A stretch of DNA of 64,000 nt from DATLCF01 sp035526505 (GTDB taxonomy: Bacteria; Patescibacteriota; Saccharimonadia; Saccharimonadales; UBA4665). The position numbers and the translations under genes are program-made. The notes under the pieces are model-generated. The model ran no database searches and had not been told where the DNA came from. It saw nothing but the letters and a program-made list of their open reading frames with translations. The DNA lies in assembly GCA_035526505.1 (NCBI GenBank), contig DATLCF010000002.1, forward strand, positions 493,013-557,012, written 5' to 3'. This document shows positions 50,819 through 60,223 of this stretch, in pieces. Each line of letters starts with the position of its first letter. Positions within the stretch are counted from its first letter, which is position 1.

Positions 50819-52054
50819 TTAGCGAAACTTGCGCAACAAATTATCGACAAAATTTAGTGCTCGGGTGCTTGCCTGACCTGTTCGTGTCTGTTGTGCCTCG
50901 GGCAATAGCAGCATATCAAGCATGCTTAAGCCAACAGCTGTATAAAATGCCGGGTCAGCAACGGTATCTACCAACCCCGAAACCGATTGTAATTTCCCCA
51001 CTCTTACTGCAAGCTGTAGTTTTTCTTTGGCGAACTCGGCCAGGCCGGGGAGTTTAGCCGTGCCACCCACCAGCACCGCACCGCCCGGCAACTTATGACT
51101 ACGATGGATACGCGACAGCTCTTTATCGATATATTCAAAAAGTTCCTCTACTCGCGCTTCTGTGATCATAATAATGTCTTCTGCTTTGAAAACATGCTCT
51201 TGACCATGCGCCTTGACCCTGATGTCACGTTTAGATGGCTCAGCGCCAACACTGGCATGGCCAACTTTGACAGCTTCAGCCACATCCAAATCAGTCTTAA
51301 GACCAATAGCTAAGTCATTCGTAATATGTGCGCCACCAATGGGTAGCACGGCTACATGTTGCACTTCCCCATCCTCTAGGACCACCAGATTAGTCGTGCT
51401 AGCACCGATGTCCACCAATACTGTACCGGCTTCTTTTTGTTGTCGTTCCAGCACGGCTTCGGCTGCAGCAAGGCCTGAAAGCGTATGATTGTGAATAGCT
51501 ACTTGGGCTTTTTCAAGCGCCATATCCAGATTGCGCAAATTAGGGGTAGCCGCAGTAACGATATGAGTGTCTACTTCTAGGCGCACACCGTGCATGCCCA
51601 CAGGGTCTTTAATATTTTCTTGGCCGTCCAGCCTATAGTTCTTGGCAAACACCTGTATAATCTCACGGTTTGATGGTAGTTGCACAATAGTAGCTGCCTC
51701 TTCTACTCGCAACCTATCTTCGTGGGTAATTTCACGATTAGCGGCACTAATAGCGATAACTCCCTTGGAGTTAAGGCCGCTTACATGTGGCCCGTTAATA
51801 TTCACGGTGGCACCGGTGATATGTACGCCAGATAGACGCTCTGCCTCTGTAATCGCCTTAGCAATCGCCTCTGCTGCATCTTCAATATGTACAACCACCC
51901 CTTTGCGCATGCCTAGGTTTGGGGTAGCACTGTGGCCAATAATCGAAACTTTGCCCGGATGATTGGGGTCAATCATACCAACAACACATCGCACATGGCT
52001 CGTGCCAACATCGATGCCTATGTAAGACGAAGAAACAGTGGAAGAGGCTTGCAT
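50819..52054 (-). CDS. ftsA: cell division protein FtsA
   Basis: Actin-like membrane tether for FtsZ. The 411-aa protein has the SHS2 domain inserted in the actin fold, GIDVGTSHVR phosphate-binding loop, and VDIGASTTNL; the C-terminal amphipathic helix is RALNFVDNLLRKFR. A promoter predicts a 2-nt leader, so the ATG at 52054 is read from the very 5' end of the mRNA. ftsA-ftsZ is the normal order. Confidence 0.96.
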   Translation of the reverse strand: MQASSTVSSSYIGIDVGTSHVRCVVGMIDPNHPGKVSIIGHSATPNLGMRKGVVVHIEDAAEAIAKAITEAERLSGVHITGATVNINGPHVSGLNSKGVIAISAANREITHEDRLRVEEAATIVQLPSNREIIQVFAKNYRLDGQENIKDPVGMHGVRLEVDTHIVTAATPNLRNLDMALEKAQVAIHNHTLSGLAAAEAVLERQQKEAGTVLVDIGASTTNLVVLEDGEVQHVAVLPIGGAHITNDLAIGLKTDLDVAEAVKVGHASVGAEPSKRDIRVKAHGQEHVFKAEDIIMITEARVEELFEYIDKELSRIHRSHKLPGGAVLVGGTAKLPGLAEFAKEKLQLAVRVGKLQSVSGLVDTVADPAFYTAVGLSMLDMLLLPEAQQTRTGQASTRALNFVDNLLRKFR

Positions 52055-52062
52055 ATGCAGGC

Positions 52063-52092
52063 AGTATAGCGCTTATTCTTGCACTCTCGCAA
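52063..52092 (-). promoter_or_regulatory. promoter of ftsA (near-leaderless)
   Basis: Minus-strand TTGCGA (52087-52092), 18-bp spacer, TATACT (52063-52068); start near 52056, 2 nt before the ATG. Confidence 0.75.
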
Positions 52093-52147
52093 GAGGAGCC
52101 TATTCGGATGCCCTAATCCCGATCGATTATCACGCCTAGAAGCAGCC

Positions 52148-52897
52148 TTATATTGTAGTCAATATTTCACAGCCGTCAGGGGTCACTACTATCGTGTGTT
52201 CAAACTGAGCCGACCAGCTTCCATCGACAGTTACCAGTGTCCAACCATCTTCTTTCTGAGCAATAGCCGGCTTGCCTAAGGTGGTAATTGGCTCGATAGC
52301 AACAGTCATGCCGGTTGTAAGCACTGGCCCGACACCGCCACGGCCATAATTGGGTATCTCGGGATCCTCATGCAGCTGATGCCCCACGCCATGTCCAACG
52401 AGTTCCCGTACAATACCTAGCCGATATTTTTTAAGCGTACGTTCAATTGCAGCAGATACATCGCCCACGCGACAGCCATCTTTAATAACATCTAGGCCAT
52501 CATAGAGCGCTCGTTTTGTACCATCAATAAGCCGCACGGTATCGGCAGCAGGATGGTCGCCAATACAAACGGTAATGCCGGCATCGGTTATCATGCCTTT
52601 GTAACGTACACCAAAATCATAATTTACAACATCACCTGCTTCAAAAGGTCGATCATTAGGGATACTATGCTGTACCTGACTATTCACTGAAATACAAATG
52701 ATGTCGGGATATCCATAGAACCCCAGGAATGCCGGCTCTCCACCAAGAGCCCGTAATTCTTTCTTGGCCAGATTTGACATGTCCTTTGGCGTTGTACCGG
52801 GCACACCCTTTACCCGCAGTAACTCAAGTACTGTTGCCAGCATACGTCCACCTTCGCGCATAGCATCGATTTCGGAGGTTGTCTTAACGCCAGCCAT
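52148..52897 (-). CDS. map: methionine aminopeptidase, type I
   Basis: Removes the N-terminal Met after deformylation. The 249-aa product has the metal ligands Asp in VNYDFGVRYKG and ITDAGIT, His in GHGVGHQLHEDP, Glu in VAIEPITT and the last Glu in FEHTIVV. The ATG at 52897 has AAAAGGAA 2 nt upstream; 8 more codons are open. It follows adk by 24 bp. Confidence 0.97.
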   Translation of the reverse strand: MAGVKTTSEIDAMREGGRMLATVLELLRVKGVPGTTPKDMSNLAKKELRALGGEPAFLGFYGYPDIICISVNSQVQHSIPNDRPFEAGDVVNYDFGVRYKGMITDAGITVCIGDHPAADTVRLIDGTKRALYDGLDVIKDGCRVGDVSAAIERTLKKYRLGIVRELVGHGVGHQLHEDPEIPNYGRGGVGPVLTTGMTVAIEPITTLGKPAIAQKEDGWTLVTVDGSWSAQFEHTIVVTPDGCEILTTI

Positions 52898-52921
52898 TGT
52901 TCCTTTTGTGTCCTTTGACAA

Positions 52922-53452
52922 TTAATCAATACACTTGATAATTGCGTCGTGTACTAGACGGGGATCTTGCGCAGCATCAATATTGCAAACGCGGACGCCT
53001 TCGCGCTTGAAGTGTTCAATAATGGGAAGTGTCACGGTACGGTACTCCTCAAATCGCTTTGTAATCGCCTCTTCAGTATCATCCTGGCGCCCCCGCTCTA
53101 CAAGGCGAGCCCGTACTACATTCTCGGACGCGGCAAGATGGATTACGCCGCTTAGCTTAAACCGCCCATCATGCACTTGTTGGAGGAGCCAATCGGCCTG
53201 GGTTACAGTGCGTGGAAAGCCGTCGAGTACAAATTCTTGAGCAGTATCTATAAGTTCAAACACTTTATCGAGGATGGCGGTTACTTCTTGGTCACTCAGC
53301 AATTTACCTTCCAGCATTTCCTGTCGACGTTTTCCCGTCACTAAAACACGTAAAATTTCGCCTGTAGAAATCCAGGCGTATCCGTGTTCATCGGCCAGTA
53401 TTTTGCCTTGCATACTTTTGCCCGCACCAGCAACACCTGTAAGTATGATCAC
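52922..53452 (-). CDS. adk: adenylate kinase, short form without LID domain
   Basis: Balances AMP, ADP and ATP. The 176-aa product has the P-loop GVAGAGKS, STGEILR and LDGFPRTVTQADW, and continues from ARLVERGRQDD into FEEYRTVTLPI, so the LID insertion (about 30 residues, sometimes zinc-binding) of the usual long enzyme is missing. GTG start, one base after the yqeY stop. Middle gene of rpsU-yqeY-adk-map. Confidence 0.92.
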   Translation of the reverse strand: MIILTGVAGAGKSMQGKILADEHGYAWISTGEILRVLVTGKRRQEMLEGKLLSDQEVTAILDKVFELIDTAQEFVLDGFPRTVTQADWLLQQVHDGRFKLSGVIHLAASENVVRARLVERGRQDDTEEAITKRFEEYRTVTLPIIEHFKREGVRVCNIDAAQDPRLVHDAIIKCID

Positions 53453-53453
53453 G

Positions 53454-53903
53454 TTAAGCTAGCCTCTCTTTTACCGCTTTGGCAATTCGCGAACCATCGG
53501 CGGCACTGCCGGCCTTACTCTTTACTTGTGCTATTACTTGCCCCATGGCTTGTAGTGAATCAGCACCTGTGGCGGCAATTGTATCGTCCACAATCTGCCT
53601 CAGTTCATCATCGGTCAATTGCTTGGGCAGGTAGGCCTCAATGATTAGCTTTTCGGCTAGCTCTTTATCGGCACGATCTTGAGCACCACCTTTAATATAA
53701 AAATCGGCGCTTTCCTGACGCTTTTTTGCCTCTTTTGCCAGCAACGCCACAATATGCTCGTCAGCAAGACCTTCTGTACGTGTGCCCTGGGCTACCTCAG
53801 CATATAAAATAGTACTCTTAAGGCCCCTGAGTGTTTCAGCATGTTGCTTATCGCCTCTCAGTAGTGCTGCCTTGAGGTCTTGTTCTATCTGTTGCTTTAG
53901 CAT
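53454..53903 (-). CDS. GatB/YqeY domain protein
   Basis: A 149-aa protein with the YqeY domain also found at the end of GatB. Typical are RGDKQHAETLRGLKSTILYAEV, KKRQESADFY and KSKAGSAADGSRIAKAVKERL. It may bind tRNA or aid amidotransferase; the role is unclear. AGAGG precedes the ATG. It lies 5 bp after rpsU, a conserved pairing. Confidence 0.92.
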   Translation of the reverse strand: MLKQQIEQDLKAALLRGDKQHAETLRGLKSTILYAEVAQGTRTEGLADEHIVALLAKEAKKRQESADFYIKGGAQDRADKELAEKLIIEAYLPKQLTDDELRQIVDDTIAATGADSLQAMGQVIAQVKSKAGSAADGSRIAKAVKERLA

Positions 53904-53908
53904 GGCCT

Positions 53909-54124
53909 CTAGCGTTGGCCGAGCTTAATCTTTTTAAGTTTGAGCGCTTTGCGCTGCGCGCGAAGAATGGCTTTTTTGCGGCGTTCACGCTTGCTAATTG
54001 GTTTTTCGAAGTACTGATTCTGTTTAACAACCGCTATGGCACCGGCTTGCTGTACTTTGCGGTTAAAGCGACGCAGGAGATTTTCGGCCGACTCTTTCGA
54101 GTCTTTACGTGTAACTTGTATCAT
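53909..54124 (-). CDS. rpsU: 30S ribosomal protein S21
   Basis: A 71-aa basic protein of the small subunit, bS21, with ENLLRRFNRKVQQAG and the RRKKAILRAQRKALKLKK tail. bS21 helps melt mRNA near the anti-Shine-Dalgarno. AAGGA lies 4 nt before the ATG, but the best promoter would start the mRNA after it. First gene of rpsU-yqeY-adk-map. Confidence 0.95.
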   Translation of the reverse strand: MIQVTRKDSKESAENLLRRFNRKVQQAGAIAVVKQNQYFEKPISKRERRKKAILRAQRKALKLKKIKLGQR

Positions 54125-54133
54125 TTCGTCCTT

Positions 54134-54162
54134 ATTTTACTGTAACAGAGATGTTTTTACAA
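54134..54162 (-). promoter_or_regulatory. promoter of rpsU
   Basis: Minus-strand TTGTAA (54157-54162), 17-bp spacer, TAAAAT (54134-54139); start near 54127, 3 nt before the ATG. If correct, the AAGGA at 54129-54133 is not transcribed. An alternative TACAGT -10 would include it but has no -35. Confidence 0.5.
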
Positions 54163-54173
54163 GGGGTTATAGG

Positions 54174-54464
54174 TTAAACTACTTGTTTCTTATTTTGGGT
54201 GGCACGTTGCGACTTTAATACGATGCTCTGTAGCTCTTTAAAGATGGGGAATTGCTTGTTGGTGTGGTAAATCTTGGTATTACCCTGCTTTTCCGAAATC
54301 AGAAAGCCAACCTTTTCCAAACGCTTGAGTTCACGCTGAATATTGCCCGCATCTTCCTTGATGAGTTTTGCCAAACCCCGGACATGGGTTTTGAAATCAG
54401 GGTATTTAGCATAGATCACAATGATCTTACGTCGAACCCGGGAAGTAATAAATACGTCTAGCAT
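54174..54464 (-). CDS. winged-helix regulator (ArsR-like)
   Basis: A 96-aa winged-helix DNA-binding protein: VRGLAKLIKEDAGNIQRELKRLEKVGFL is the helix-turn-helix and ISEKQGNTKIYHTNKQFPIF the wing. No metal-site Cys, so not a metal sensor of the classic ArsR kind. The ATG at 54464 has AAGGGG 4 nt upstream. Divergent from priA; the target is unknown. Confidence 0.88.
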   Translation of the reverse strand: MLDVFITSRVRRKIIVIYAKYPDFKTHVRGLAKLIKEDAGNIQRELKRLEKVGFLISEKQGNTKIYHTNKQFPIFKELQSIVLKSQRATQNKKQVV

Positions 54465-54498
54465 AAGCCCCTTATTGTTATTCAAACAACGTACCCAA

Positions 54499-54527
54499 AG
54501 TATAGCGGAGGTAGCGGCACTTTTCAA
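54499..54527 (-). promoter_or_regulatory. promoter of the winged-helix gene
   Basis: Minus-strand TTGAAA (54522-54527), 17-bp spacer, TATACT (54499-54504); start near 54492 with a 28-nt leader containing a good ribosome-binding site. Confidence 0.75.
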
Positions 54528-54558
54528 CCGGATTTTATGTTTTGTTTCACAAAAACTC

Positions 54559-54564
54559 TATAAT
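54559..54564 (+). promoter_or_regulatory. -10 element of priA (leaderless)
   Basis: Perfect TATAAT; the base 7 nt downstream is 54571, the A of the priA ATG. Weak -35 (TTATGT at 54535-54540). Confidence 0.65.
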
Positions 54565-54570
54565 GCAAAT

Positions 54571-56505
54571 ATGCAGCATTACGTGGAGGTATTAGTAGCA
54601 GACCAGAGTTATCATGGTAATGGTGCGCTTACCTACCGCTGTATGCAGCAACTTACCACCGGCAGCATAGTGACCGTCCCTTTGCGTAATAAGAATGTCC
54701 TGGGCATTGTTACCCGCCATGTTGCCAAGCCAGCCTTTGCCGTTAAAGATATCTCCGATATATCAAGCTTACCCGCGCTCCCGGCCCATTTACTGCAGCT
54801 TCTTTCTTGGATGCGAACCTACTATCCCAGTCCGTTGGGCACTATCGTGCAGCAGTTCCTACCAAAGCAGTTGGCAAAAAAGCCCGCCCAACCAGTTACC
54901 TCGCCTTCTTTTTCTCCCCCTAATCTCCCCCCGCTTACGACCGAACAGCACCAGGCCTTATCTGCCATACGCGGACCGGGCTTGCATATACTCCACGGCG
55001 AAACCGGCTCTGGCAAAACACGCATATATATTGAGCTGGCCAAGAATTGTATTGCCGAAGGTAAGTCTGTTATAGTTCTTACCCCCGAAATTAGCCTTAT
55101 CCCGCAGCTGGCTGCAAGCTTCCAGCAAAGTTTTGGCGAAAAGGTAGTTGTCATGCACTCCCAACTCACCGAAGCCCAGCGTCAAAGGACCTGGGTAGAC
55201 ATATTGCAACAGAAGGGCCCCTTGATTGTGGTCGGCACTCGCTCAGCACTTTTTGTGCCGCTTCGTGCAGTTGGGCTCATCGTAATTGATGAATCACACG
55301 AGGCCGCCTACAAACAAGAGCAAACTCCCTACTATCACGCTACAAGAGTAGCCAGTAAGCTGGCGCAACTGCAACAGTCGGTTATGATACTGGGGTCAGC
55401 AACCCCCTCGCTAACCGATTACTATATTGCCAAGGCAAAACAGCGCCCAGTATTGCGTATGCAACAAACAGCAACTTCTTCCGACACACCTTTGGAAAAA
55501 ACAATACATGTTGTCGACCTGCGCGATCGCACAAAGTTTACTAAAAGCCCTTACCTTAGCGACGAGTTAATTGCATCTGCTGCCGAAGCGCTTAAACAGC
55601 ACGCACAAATATTATTGTTTCTGAACCGACGCGGTACTGCCCGTATTGTATTTTGCGACGCTTGCGGATGGCAAGCAACCTGCCCTCACTGCGATTTGCC
55701 GCTCGTATATCATGGCGATTCACACCGGGTACGCTGCCATACCTGTACATATAGCAGCGCTGTGCCATCCGGCTGCCCCCAGTGCCGGAATACGTCAGTG
55801 ATCTTCAAAAGCATCGGGACTAAAGCAATCCAAGATGAAATATCACGGCTTTTCCCTAGCGCCAAAATACAACGCTTTGATACTGATAACAATAAAGCTG
55901 AACGCCTGGAGCATCACTACCAAACAGTAAAAGAAGGTGGCGTAGACATTATAGTTGGCACCCAAACACTGGCCAAGGGTTTGGATCTCCCAAAACTAAG
56001 CCTGGTAGGTGTTATTATCGCCGATACTAGTCTTTCCTTTCCCGACTTTACCGCTCAAGAAAGAACCTATCAATTGCTTAGCCAGGTCTTGGGTCGTGTT
56101 GGCCGTGGTCACCGGGCCGGCAAGGCAATCATACAAACATATGCACCAGACAGTCCCTTAGTAGAGGCCGTACTTACCAAAAATTGGGAAGAATTTTATC
56201 AGAAAGAGCTGGCCGAACGACGGCAATTCCTTTTCCCACCCTACTGCCATCTACTTAAACTAACTTGTCGCCGAGCTAGCCGGGCTAGCGCTCAATCAAC
56301 TAGCAAAAAACTGGTAAACCAGCTTTTCCTGCTTAAACTTCCGATCATCATTGAAGGCCCGGCGCCAGCCTTCCACGAAAAAATACAAAACAAATACCAG
56401 TGGCAAATAGTGGTCAAATCTAAACGCCGCGAAGCGCTATTGAGTGTCGTGTCACAGCTACCTGCAGGCTGGTCGTACAATATCGATCCGACCAACCTTT
56501 TGTAA
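54571..56505 (+). CDS. priA: primosomal helicase PriA
   Basis: Reloads the replisome at stalled forks. The 644-aa product has the 3'-DNA-binding domain (VEVLVADQSYHGNGALTYR), helicase motif I GETGSGKT, DESHEAAY (motif II) and the zinc-binding domain with CDACGWQATCPHC and CHTC...CPQC (about 410-460). The mRNA should begin at the start codon itself. It is followed 31 bp later by def. Confidence 0.97.
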   Translation: MQHYVEVLVADQSYHGNGALTYRCMQQLTTGSIVTVPLRNKNVLGIVTRHVAKPAFAVKDISDISSLPALPAHLLQLLSWMRTYYPSPLGTIVQQFLPKQLAKKPAQPVTSPSFSPPNLPPLTTEQHQALSAIRGPGLHILHGETGSGKTRIYIELAKNCIAEGKSVIVLTPEISLIPQLAASFQQSFGEKVVVMHSQLTEAQRQRTWVDILQQKGPLIVVGTRSALFVPLRAVGLIVIDESHEAAYKQEQTPYYHATRVASKLAQLQQSVMILGSATPSLTDYYIAKAKQRPVLRMQQTATSSDTPLEKTIHVVDLRDRTKFTKSPYLSDELIASAAEALKQHAQILLFLNRRGTARIVFCDACGWQATCPHCDLPLVYHGDSHRVRCHTCTYSSAVPSGCPQCRNTSVIFKSIGTKAIQDEISRLFPSAKIQRFDTDNNKAERLEHHYQTVKEGGVDIIVGTQTLAKGLDLPKLSLVGVIIADTSLSFPDFTAQERTYQLLSQVLGRVGRGHRAGKAIIQTYAPDSPLVEAVLTKNWEEFYQKELAERRQFLFPPYCHLLKLTCRRASRASAQSTSKKLVNQLFLLKLPIIIEGPAPAFHEKIQNKYQWQIVVKSKRREALLSVVSQLPAGWSYNIDPTNLL

Positions 56506-56527
56506 TCAGGCTAGACTCGGATATACT
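56500..56527 (+). promoter_or_regulatory. promoter of def (near-leaderless)
   Basis: TTGTAA (56500-56505, including the priA stop), 16-bp spacer, TATACT (56522-56527); start near 56534, 3 nt before the def ATG. Confidence 0.6.
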
Positions 56528-56536
56528 TTACAAATA

Positions 56537-57109
56537 ATGGATAAGAATAGCATCATTTCGCTGCCCAATAATCACTTGCGCCAGCGCTCTAAAAAAGTAG
56601 GTTTGATAGACGAAAACATCAAAAAACTCATTGATGGTATGAAGTACGCCACACTCGACTGGGAGGACAGCCGTGAGCATGAAGTAGGCGTTGCGCTTGC
56701 CGCTATCCAAGTCGATCAACCTCTGAGAATTGTCGTAATCCGTAATGATTTTGACAACAAGGAAGATAAACGTTTCAGTGTTTTTATTAACCCCACTATT
56801 ACAAAATACGAAGGCAAGATTGAAGAAGATTTCGAAGGCTGCCTAAGCGTTCCGAATATCTATGGCAAAGTGGCGCGCCACACCAAAATACGCGTGCGCG
56901 CCCAAGACGAGCAAGGCCATGAATTCCGTGTTACTGCCGAAGGCTTTTTGGCGCGTGTTTTTCAGCACGAAATTGATCATACTAATGGTATTGTCTTCAT
57001 CGATCACATCAAGAATAAGCCGGAAGCCTTTTTTGAACTCAATAAAGATGGTAAGCTCGAGCAGCTAAACTATGAAAAAGATATCCGAACCAATCACATT
57101 CTTTGGTAG
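56537..57109 (+). CDS. def: peptide deformylase
   Basis: Removes the N-formyl group from nascent proteins. The 190-aa product has motif 2 EGCLS (Cys metal ligand) and motif 3 QHEIDH (two His ligands and Glu). Motif 1 reads GVALAAIQ: the second Gly of the usual GxGLAAxQ is Ala. The open frame extends upstream into priA, but the promoter sets the ATG at 56537. It overlaps fmt by 38 nt. Confidence 0.95.
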   Translation: MDKNSIISLPNNHLRQRSKKVGLIDENIKKLIDGMKYATLDWEDSREHEVGVALAAIQVDQPLRIVVIRNDFDNKEDKRFSVFINPTITKYEGKIEEDFEGCLSVPNIYGKVARHTKIRVRAQDEQGHEFRVTAEGFLARVFQHEIDHTNGIVFIDHIKNKPEAFFELNKDGKLEQLNYEKDIRTNHILW

Positions 57110-58004
57110 CGGCCCGGTGGCAGCACAAAGCTTGCGCTTGTTGGCGCAGGATTTTGTAATCGACGCCGTCATTACGAAACCACGCGCCCCACACCATCGT
57201 GGCGACGTACCAGTATTAGCTGCTGCCGAAGCATTAGCCATACCTGTACGTACCGTCACAGACAAAGACAGTCTGGATACACTATTTGGTGCCAAACCGC
57301 CTAAAACACGCTTGGGCGTCTTAATTGATTTTGGCATTATCGTCTCCCAGGAAGTCATTGACGCCTTCCCTTTGGGTATTATTAACAGCCACTTTTCACT
57401 GTTGCCCGAGTGGCGTGGCGCCGATCCTATTACTTTTTCTATTTTGAGCGGCCAGAGGCGAACTGGCGTGAGCCTTATGCTCCTATCTGCCGGCATGGAC
57501 GAAGGATTACTCCTTGCTCAAGCACCCTTCGACATACCGTCCAACACGACAACCCCACAACTTACGGCTGAATTGATCGATCTAAGTTTTCAAACTTTGC
57601 ACCAGATACTGCCACTGTACATTGCCGGCAGCATACAGCCAGCACCACAAGAGGCAGTAACTTTGGCCGCAAATAAAACCCCAACTTACTCACGCCGGCT
57701 TACCAAAGAGGATAGTATTGTCGATTGGCATAAGTCGGCCCAGACTTTAGAGTACGAAATCCGCGCGTTTATTGAATGGCCGAAAACCCACACTACCCTT
57801 GGTACGCTTCAGGTTATCCTAACCCAGGCACATGCCACTAAGGGCGTAGGCCCAGCCGGGAAATTAACCCTAGTGGGTACATCTTTGGCAGTTTACTGCG
57901 GTCAGGGCATGCTGATAATCGACCGTCTTAAACCACGGGGTAAAAAAGAGATGACCAGCCAGGCGTTCCTGGCTGGCTATAAAGATCAATTAGATCTTAG
58001 TTAG
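57072..58004 (+). CDS. fmt: methionyl-tRNA formyltransferase
   Basis: Formylates initiator Met-tRNA. The 310-aa product has the formyl-folate site with SHFSLLPEWRGADPI and the catalytic Asn-His-Asp (INSH, GMDEG), followed by a C-terminal OB domain. It overlaps def by 38 nt, linking formylation with deformylation. Its stop overlaps the stop of the convergent DUF5663 gene. Confidence 0.96.
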   Translation: MKKISEPITFFGSGPVAAQSLRLLAQDFVIDAVITKPRAPHHRGDVPVLAAAEALAIPVRTVTDKDSLDTLFGAKPPKTRLGVLIDFGIIVSQEVIDAFPLGIINSHFSLLPEWRGADPITFSILSGQRRTGVSLMLLSAGMDEGLLLAQAPFDIPSNTTTPQLTAELIDLSFQTLHQILPLYIAGSIQPAPQEAVTLAANKTPTYSRRLTKEDSIVDWHKSAQTLEYEIRAFIEWPKTHTTLGTLQVILTQAHATKGVGPAGKLTLVGTSLAVYCGQGMLIIDRLKPRGKKEMTSQAFLAGYKDQLDLS

Positions 58005-58363
58005 TTTTGGGGGTACATGCCAGCCGGTGCTGCTGGCGGCTGGGGCGGTTGCTGTTGGCTGGCTGCTACAATTTGCGGCGCAACTTGCCTGATCTCAGCT
58101 TTTAACTTGTCGAATTCTTGCGCTACCACTTCTTTGTAGTGCGGGAAGTTGGTTTCAAGCCAGTGCAAGGCACCTGCCTCGTCATTGCGATTGATAAATT
58201 CTTCGAATTCATCAAGCTGGGCATCAGTCATTTGCTCTGCAAGCTTCATACCCACACGCATCTCAAGCGTCTCGTAGATATGCGACAGCATCTTCTTTTT
58301 TTCTTCAGGAGGCAACGTATCGAGCTGGAGTTCTTTTAATAGGTCGTCGTCGAGTTTGATCAT
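58001..58363 (-). CDS. DUF5663 domain protein
   Basis: A 120-aa acidic helical protein (LDDDLLKELQLDTLPPEEKKKMLSHIYETLEMRVG) typical of CPR genomes; function unknown. It ends in a Gln/Pro-rich tail. It follows infB on the same strand by 56 bp; AAGGGG precedes the ATG. Confidence 0.85.
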   Translation of the reverse strand: MIKLDDDLLKELQLDTLPPEEKKKMLSHIYETLEMRVGMKLAEQMTDAQLDEFEEFINRNDEAGALHWLETNFPHYKEVVAQEFDKLKAEIRQVAPQIVAASQQQPPQPPAAPAGMYPQN

Positions 58364-58419
58364 AATACCCCTTCCTCTTCTTAAGCCATTGTAACATGTT
58401 TTATTTTACAGTCTAACAG

Positions 58420-60180
58420 CTATAGTTTGCGAGTGACCGTGCTGCGAGTGAATAGCTCTAGGTGATCACCTTCTTGCAATTCTACTCTGGAACTCGTTTT
58501 AAAGCTGAGTCCGCACATCTCACCTTCGACCACCTCTTTAGCGTCTTGGGGACCCCGCTTAAGGTTGGTTACCTCTACTTCGGCGATCTGCTCGGCACCC
58601 CGTGTTACTCGCGCTAGGGCCGGTACGGTTAATTTACCTTTTGTGACCTCTCCGCCACAGATTACCTCAGTCTTTGTAGTCTTAAATACAGCACGCACAA
58701 CCAAGCGGCCTTGCTCGGTTTCCACTATCTCTGGGGCCAACAAAGTACTGAGATTTTCCTTCACGTCATCAATCAATTCATAGATAACCTTATAGAGCTG
58801 AATGCTGACCTTGTCGCGACTTGCCAGGCGTTTAATATCTGTGGGTGCAACTACGTTAAAGCCATAAATGATTGCTTTACTGGTTGTTGCCAGATGTATA
58901 TCATTTTCGGTAATAGCCCCTACACCAGAACTTACAATACGCACGGCAACCTCATCCGTATCCAGAGCCTTCAGACTATCGATCACCGATGTAAGCGAAC
59001 CCTGCACATCGGCACGTATAATAATATTCAACTCTTGTACCTGATTATTACGATTAATCATACGAATAAGTTCACTGCTGCTCATATCACTTCTAGCCGA
59101 GGAGCGCTTCTTTTGTGTACCGGCCTGTACTGCCTGCAAACGAGCTTCTTTTTCGCCTTTGACCACTAAAAATTCATCACCGAATTCGGGTAGGGTCTTG
59201 AAGCCAGTAATGACCACAGGTGTAGATGGTCCGGCTTGAGCCAGCGTCTTAGCATCTGTTGATTCCAAGTTGCGTACCTTGGCATATGTAGTACCTGCTA
59301 CAACAAAATCTCCAGTTTTTAGCGTACCTTCTTCAATTAAGGCATTAGCAACAGGCCCGCGACCTTGCTCGAGGTGTGATTCTATAATCAGCCCTGTGGC
59401 CGGACGGTCAACATCAGCCTTAAAGTCTTCGACATCCGCCACAAGCAATATCATATCAAGCAGATTATCTATTCCTTCTTTGGTCTTGGCCGACACTTCG
59501 GCTACCACTGTGTCACCGCCCCACTCTTCTACCAAAACATCCTGTTCAGAGAGCTGCTGCTTTATGCGGTTGGGGTCAGCACCCTCTTTGTCTATTTTAT
59601 TAAGCGCAATGATCATTTTTACCCCGGCCTTGCGCGCAAATCGAATCGCTTCGATGGTCTGGGGTTTCACCCCGTCATCTGCGGCAACCACAATAATGGC
59701 AATGTCCGTCAGATGCGCGCCATGCTCACGGATAGCGGCAAAGGCTTCGTGGCCGGGAGTATCCAGGAATGTAATCGGTCGGTCATTATGGATAATCTGA
59801 TAGGCGGAAATGTGCTGGGTAATGCCCCCGGCCTCGCCTTTTGCAACTTGGGCACCACGGATAGCATCAAGCAGGCTGGTCTTGCCATGGTCGACGTGTC
59901 CCATGACTGCAACCACCGGGGGCCGGGATGCAGCGCTGGCGCTAGCAATTCTCTTTTCGCGTGCCGGCTTAAGCACGGTTTCATCTTTTTTGGTCAGGGT
60001 TACATCCAGCCCTAGTTCTTCCACAATAATCTGGGCGGTATCAAAATCAATCCGCTCATTTACTGTCGCCATTACCCCGTTCTTCATCAACTCGCCAATG
60101 AGACGCGTAACTGGTAATGCCAAGCGTTCTGCAAGAGTGCCAACGGTTATCATGTCTTCGATTTCAATGGTTCGAGCCAT
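58420..60180 (-). CDS. infB: translation initiation factor IF-2
   Basis: GTPase that delivers fMet-tRNA. The 586-aa product is short, with a reduced N-terminal part (about 85 aa) and the full G domain: GHVDHGKT (G1), DTPGHEAF (G3), NKID (G4), then domains II to IV. AAGGA-like sequence precedes the ATG. It follows rpsA by 43 bp and the two are likely co-transcribed. Confidence 0.97.
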   Translation of the reverse strand: MARTIEIEDMITVGTLAERLALPVTRLIGELMKNGVMATVNERIDFDTAQIIVEELGLDVTLTKKDETVLKPAREKRIASASAASRPPVVAVMGHVDHGKTSLLDAIRGAQVAKGEAGGITQHISAYQIIHNDRPITFLDTPGHEAFAAIREHGAHLTDIAIIVVAADDGVKPQTIEAIRFARKAGVKMIIALNKIDKEGADPNRIKQQLSEQDVLVEEWGGDTVVAEVSAKTKEGIDNLLDMILLVADVEDFKADVDRPATGLIIESHLEQGRGPVANALIEEGTLKTGDFVVAGTTYAKVRNLESTDAKTLAQAGPSTPVVITGFKTLPEFGDEFLVVKGEKEARLQAVQAGTQKKRSSARSDMSSSELIRMINRNNQVQELNIIIRADVQGSLTSVIDSLKALDTDEVAVRIVSSGVGAITENDIHLATTSKAIIYGFNVVAPTDIKRLASRDKVSIQLYKVIYELIDDVKENLSTLLAPEIVETEQGRLVVRAVFKTTKTEVICGGEVTKGKLTVPALARVTRGAEQIAEVEVTNLKRGPQDAKEVVEGEMCGLSFKTSSRVELQEGDHLELFTRSTVTRKL

Positions 60181-60223
60181 AGCACCCTTCCTTTTACGCC
60201 AACCGGCTTAGTGATTTACATCG

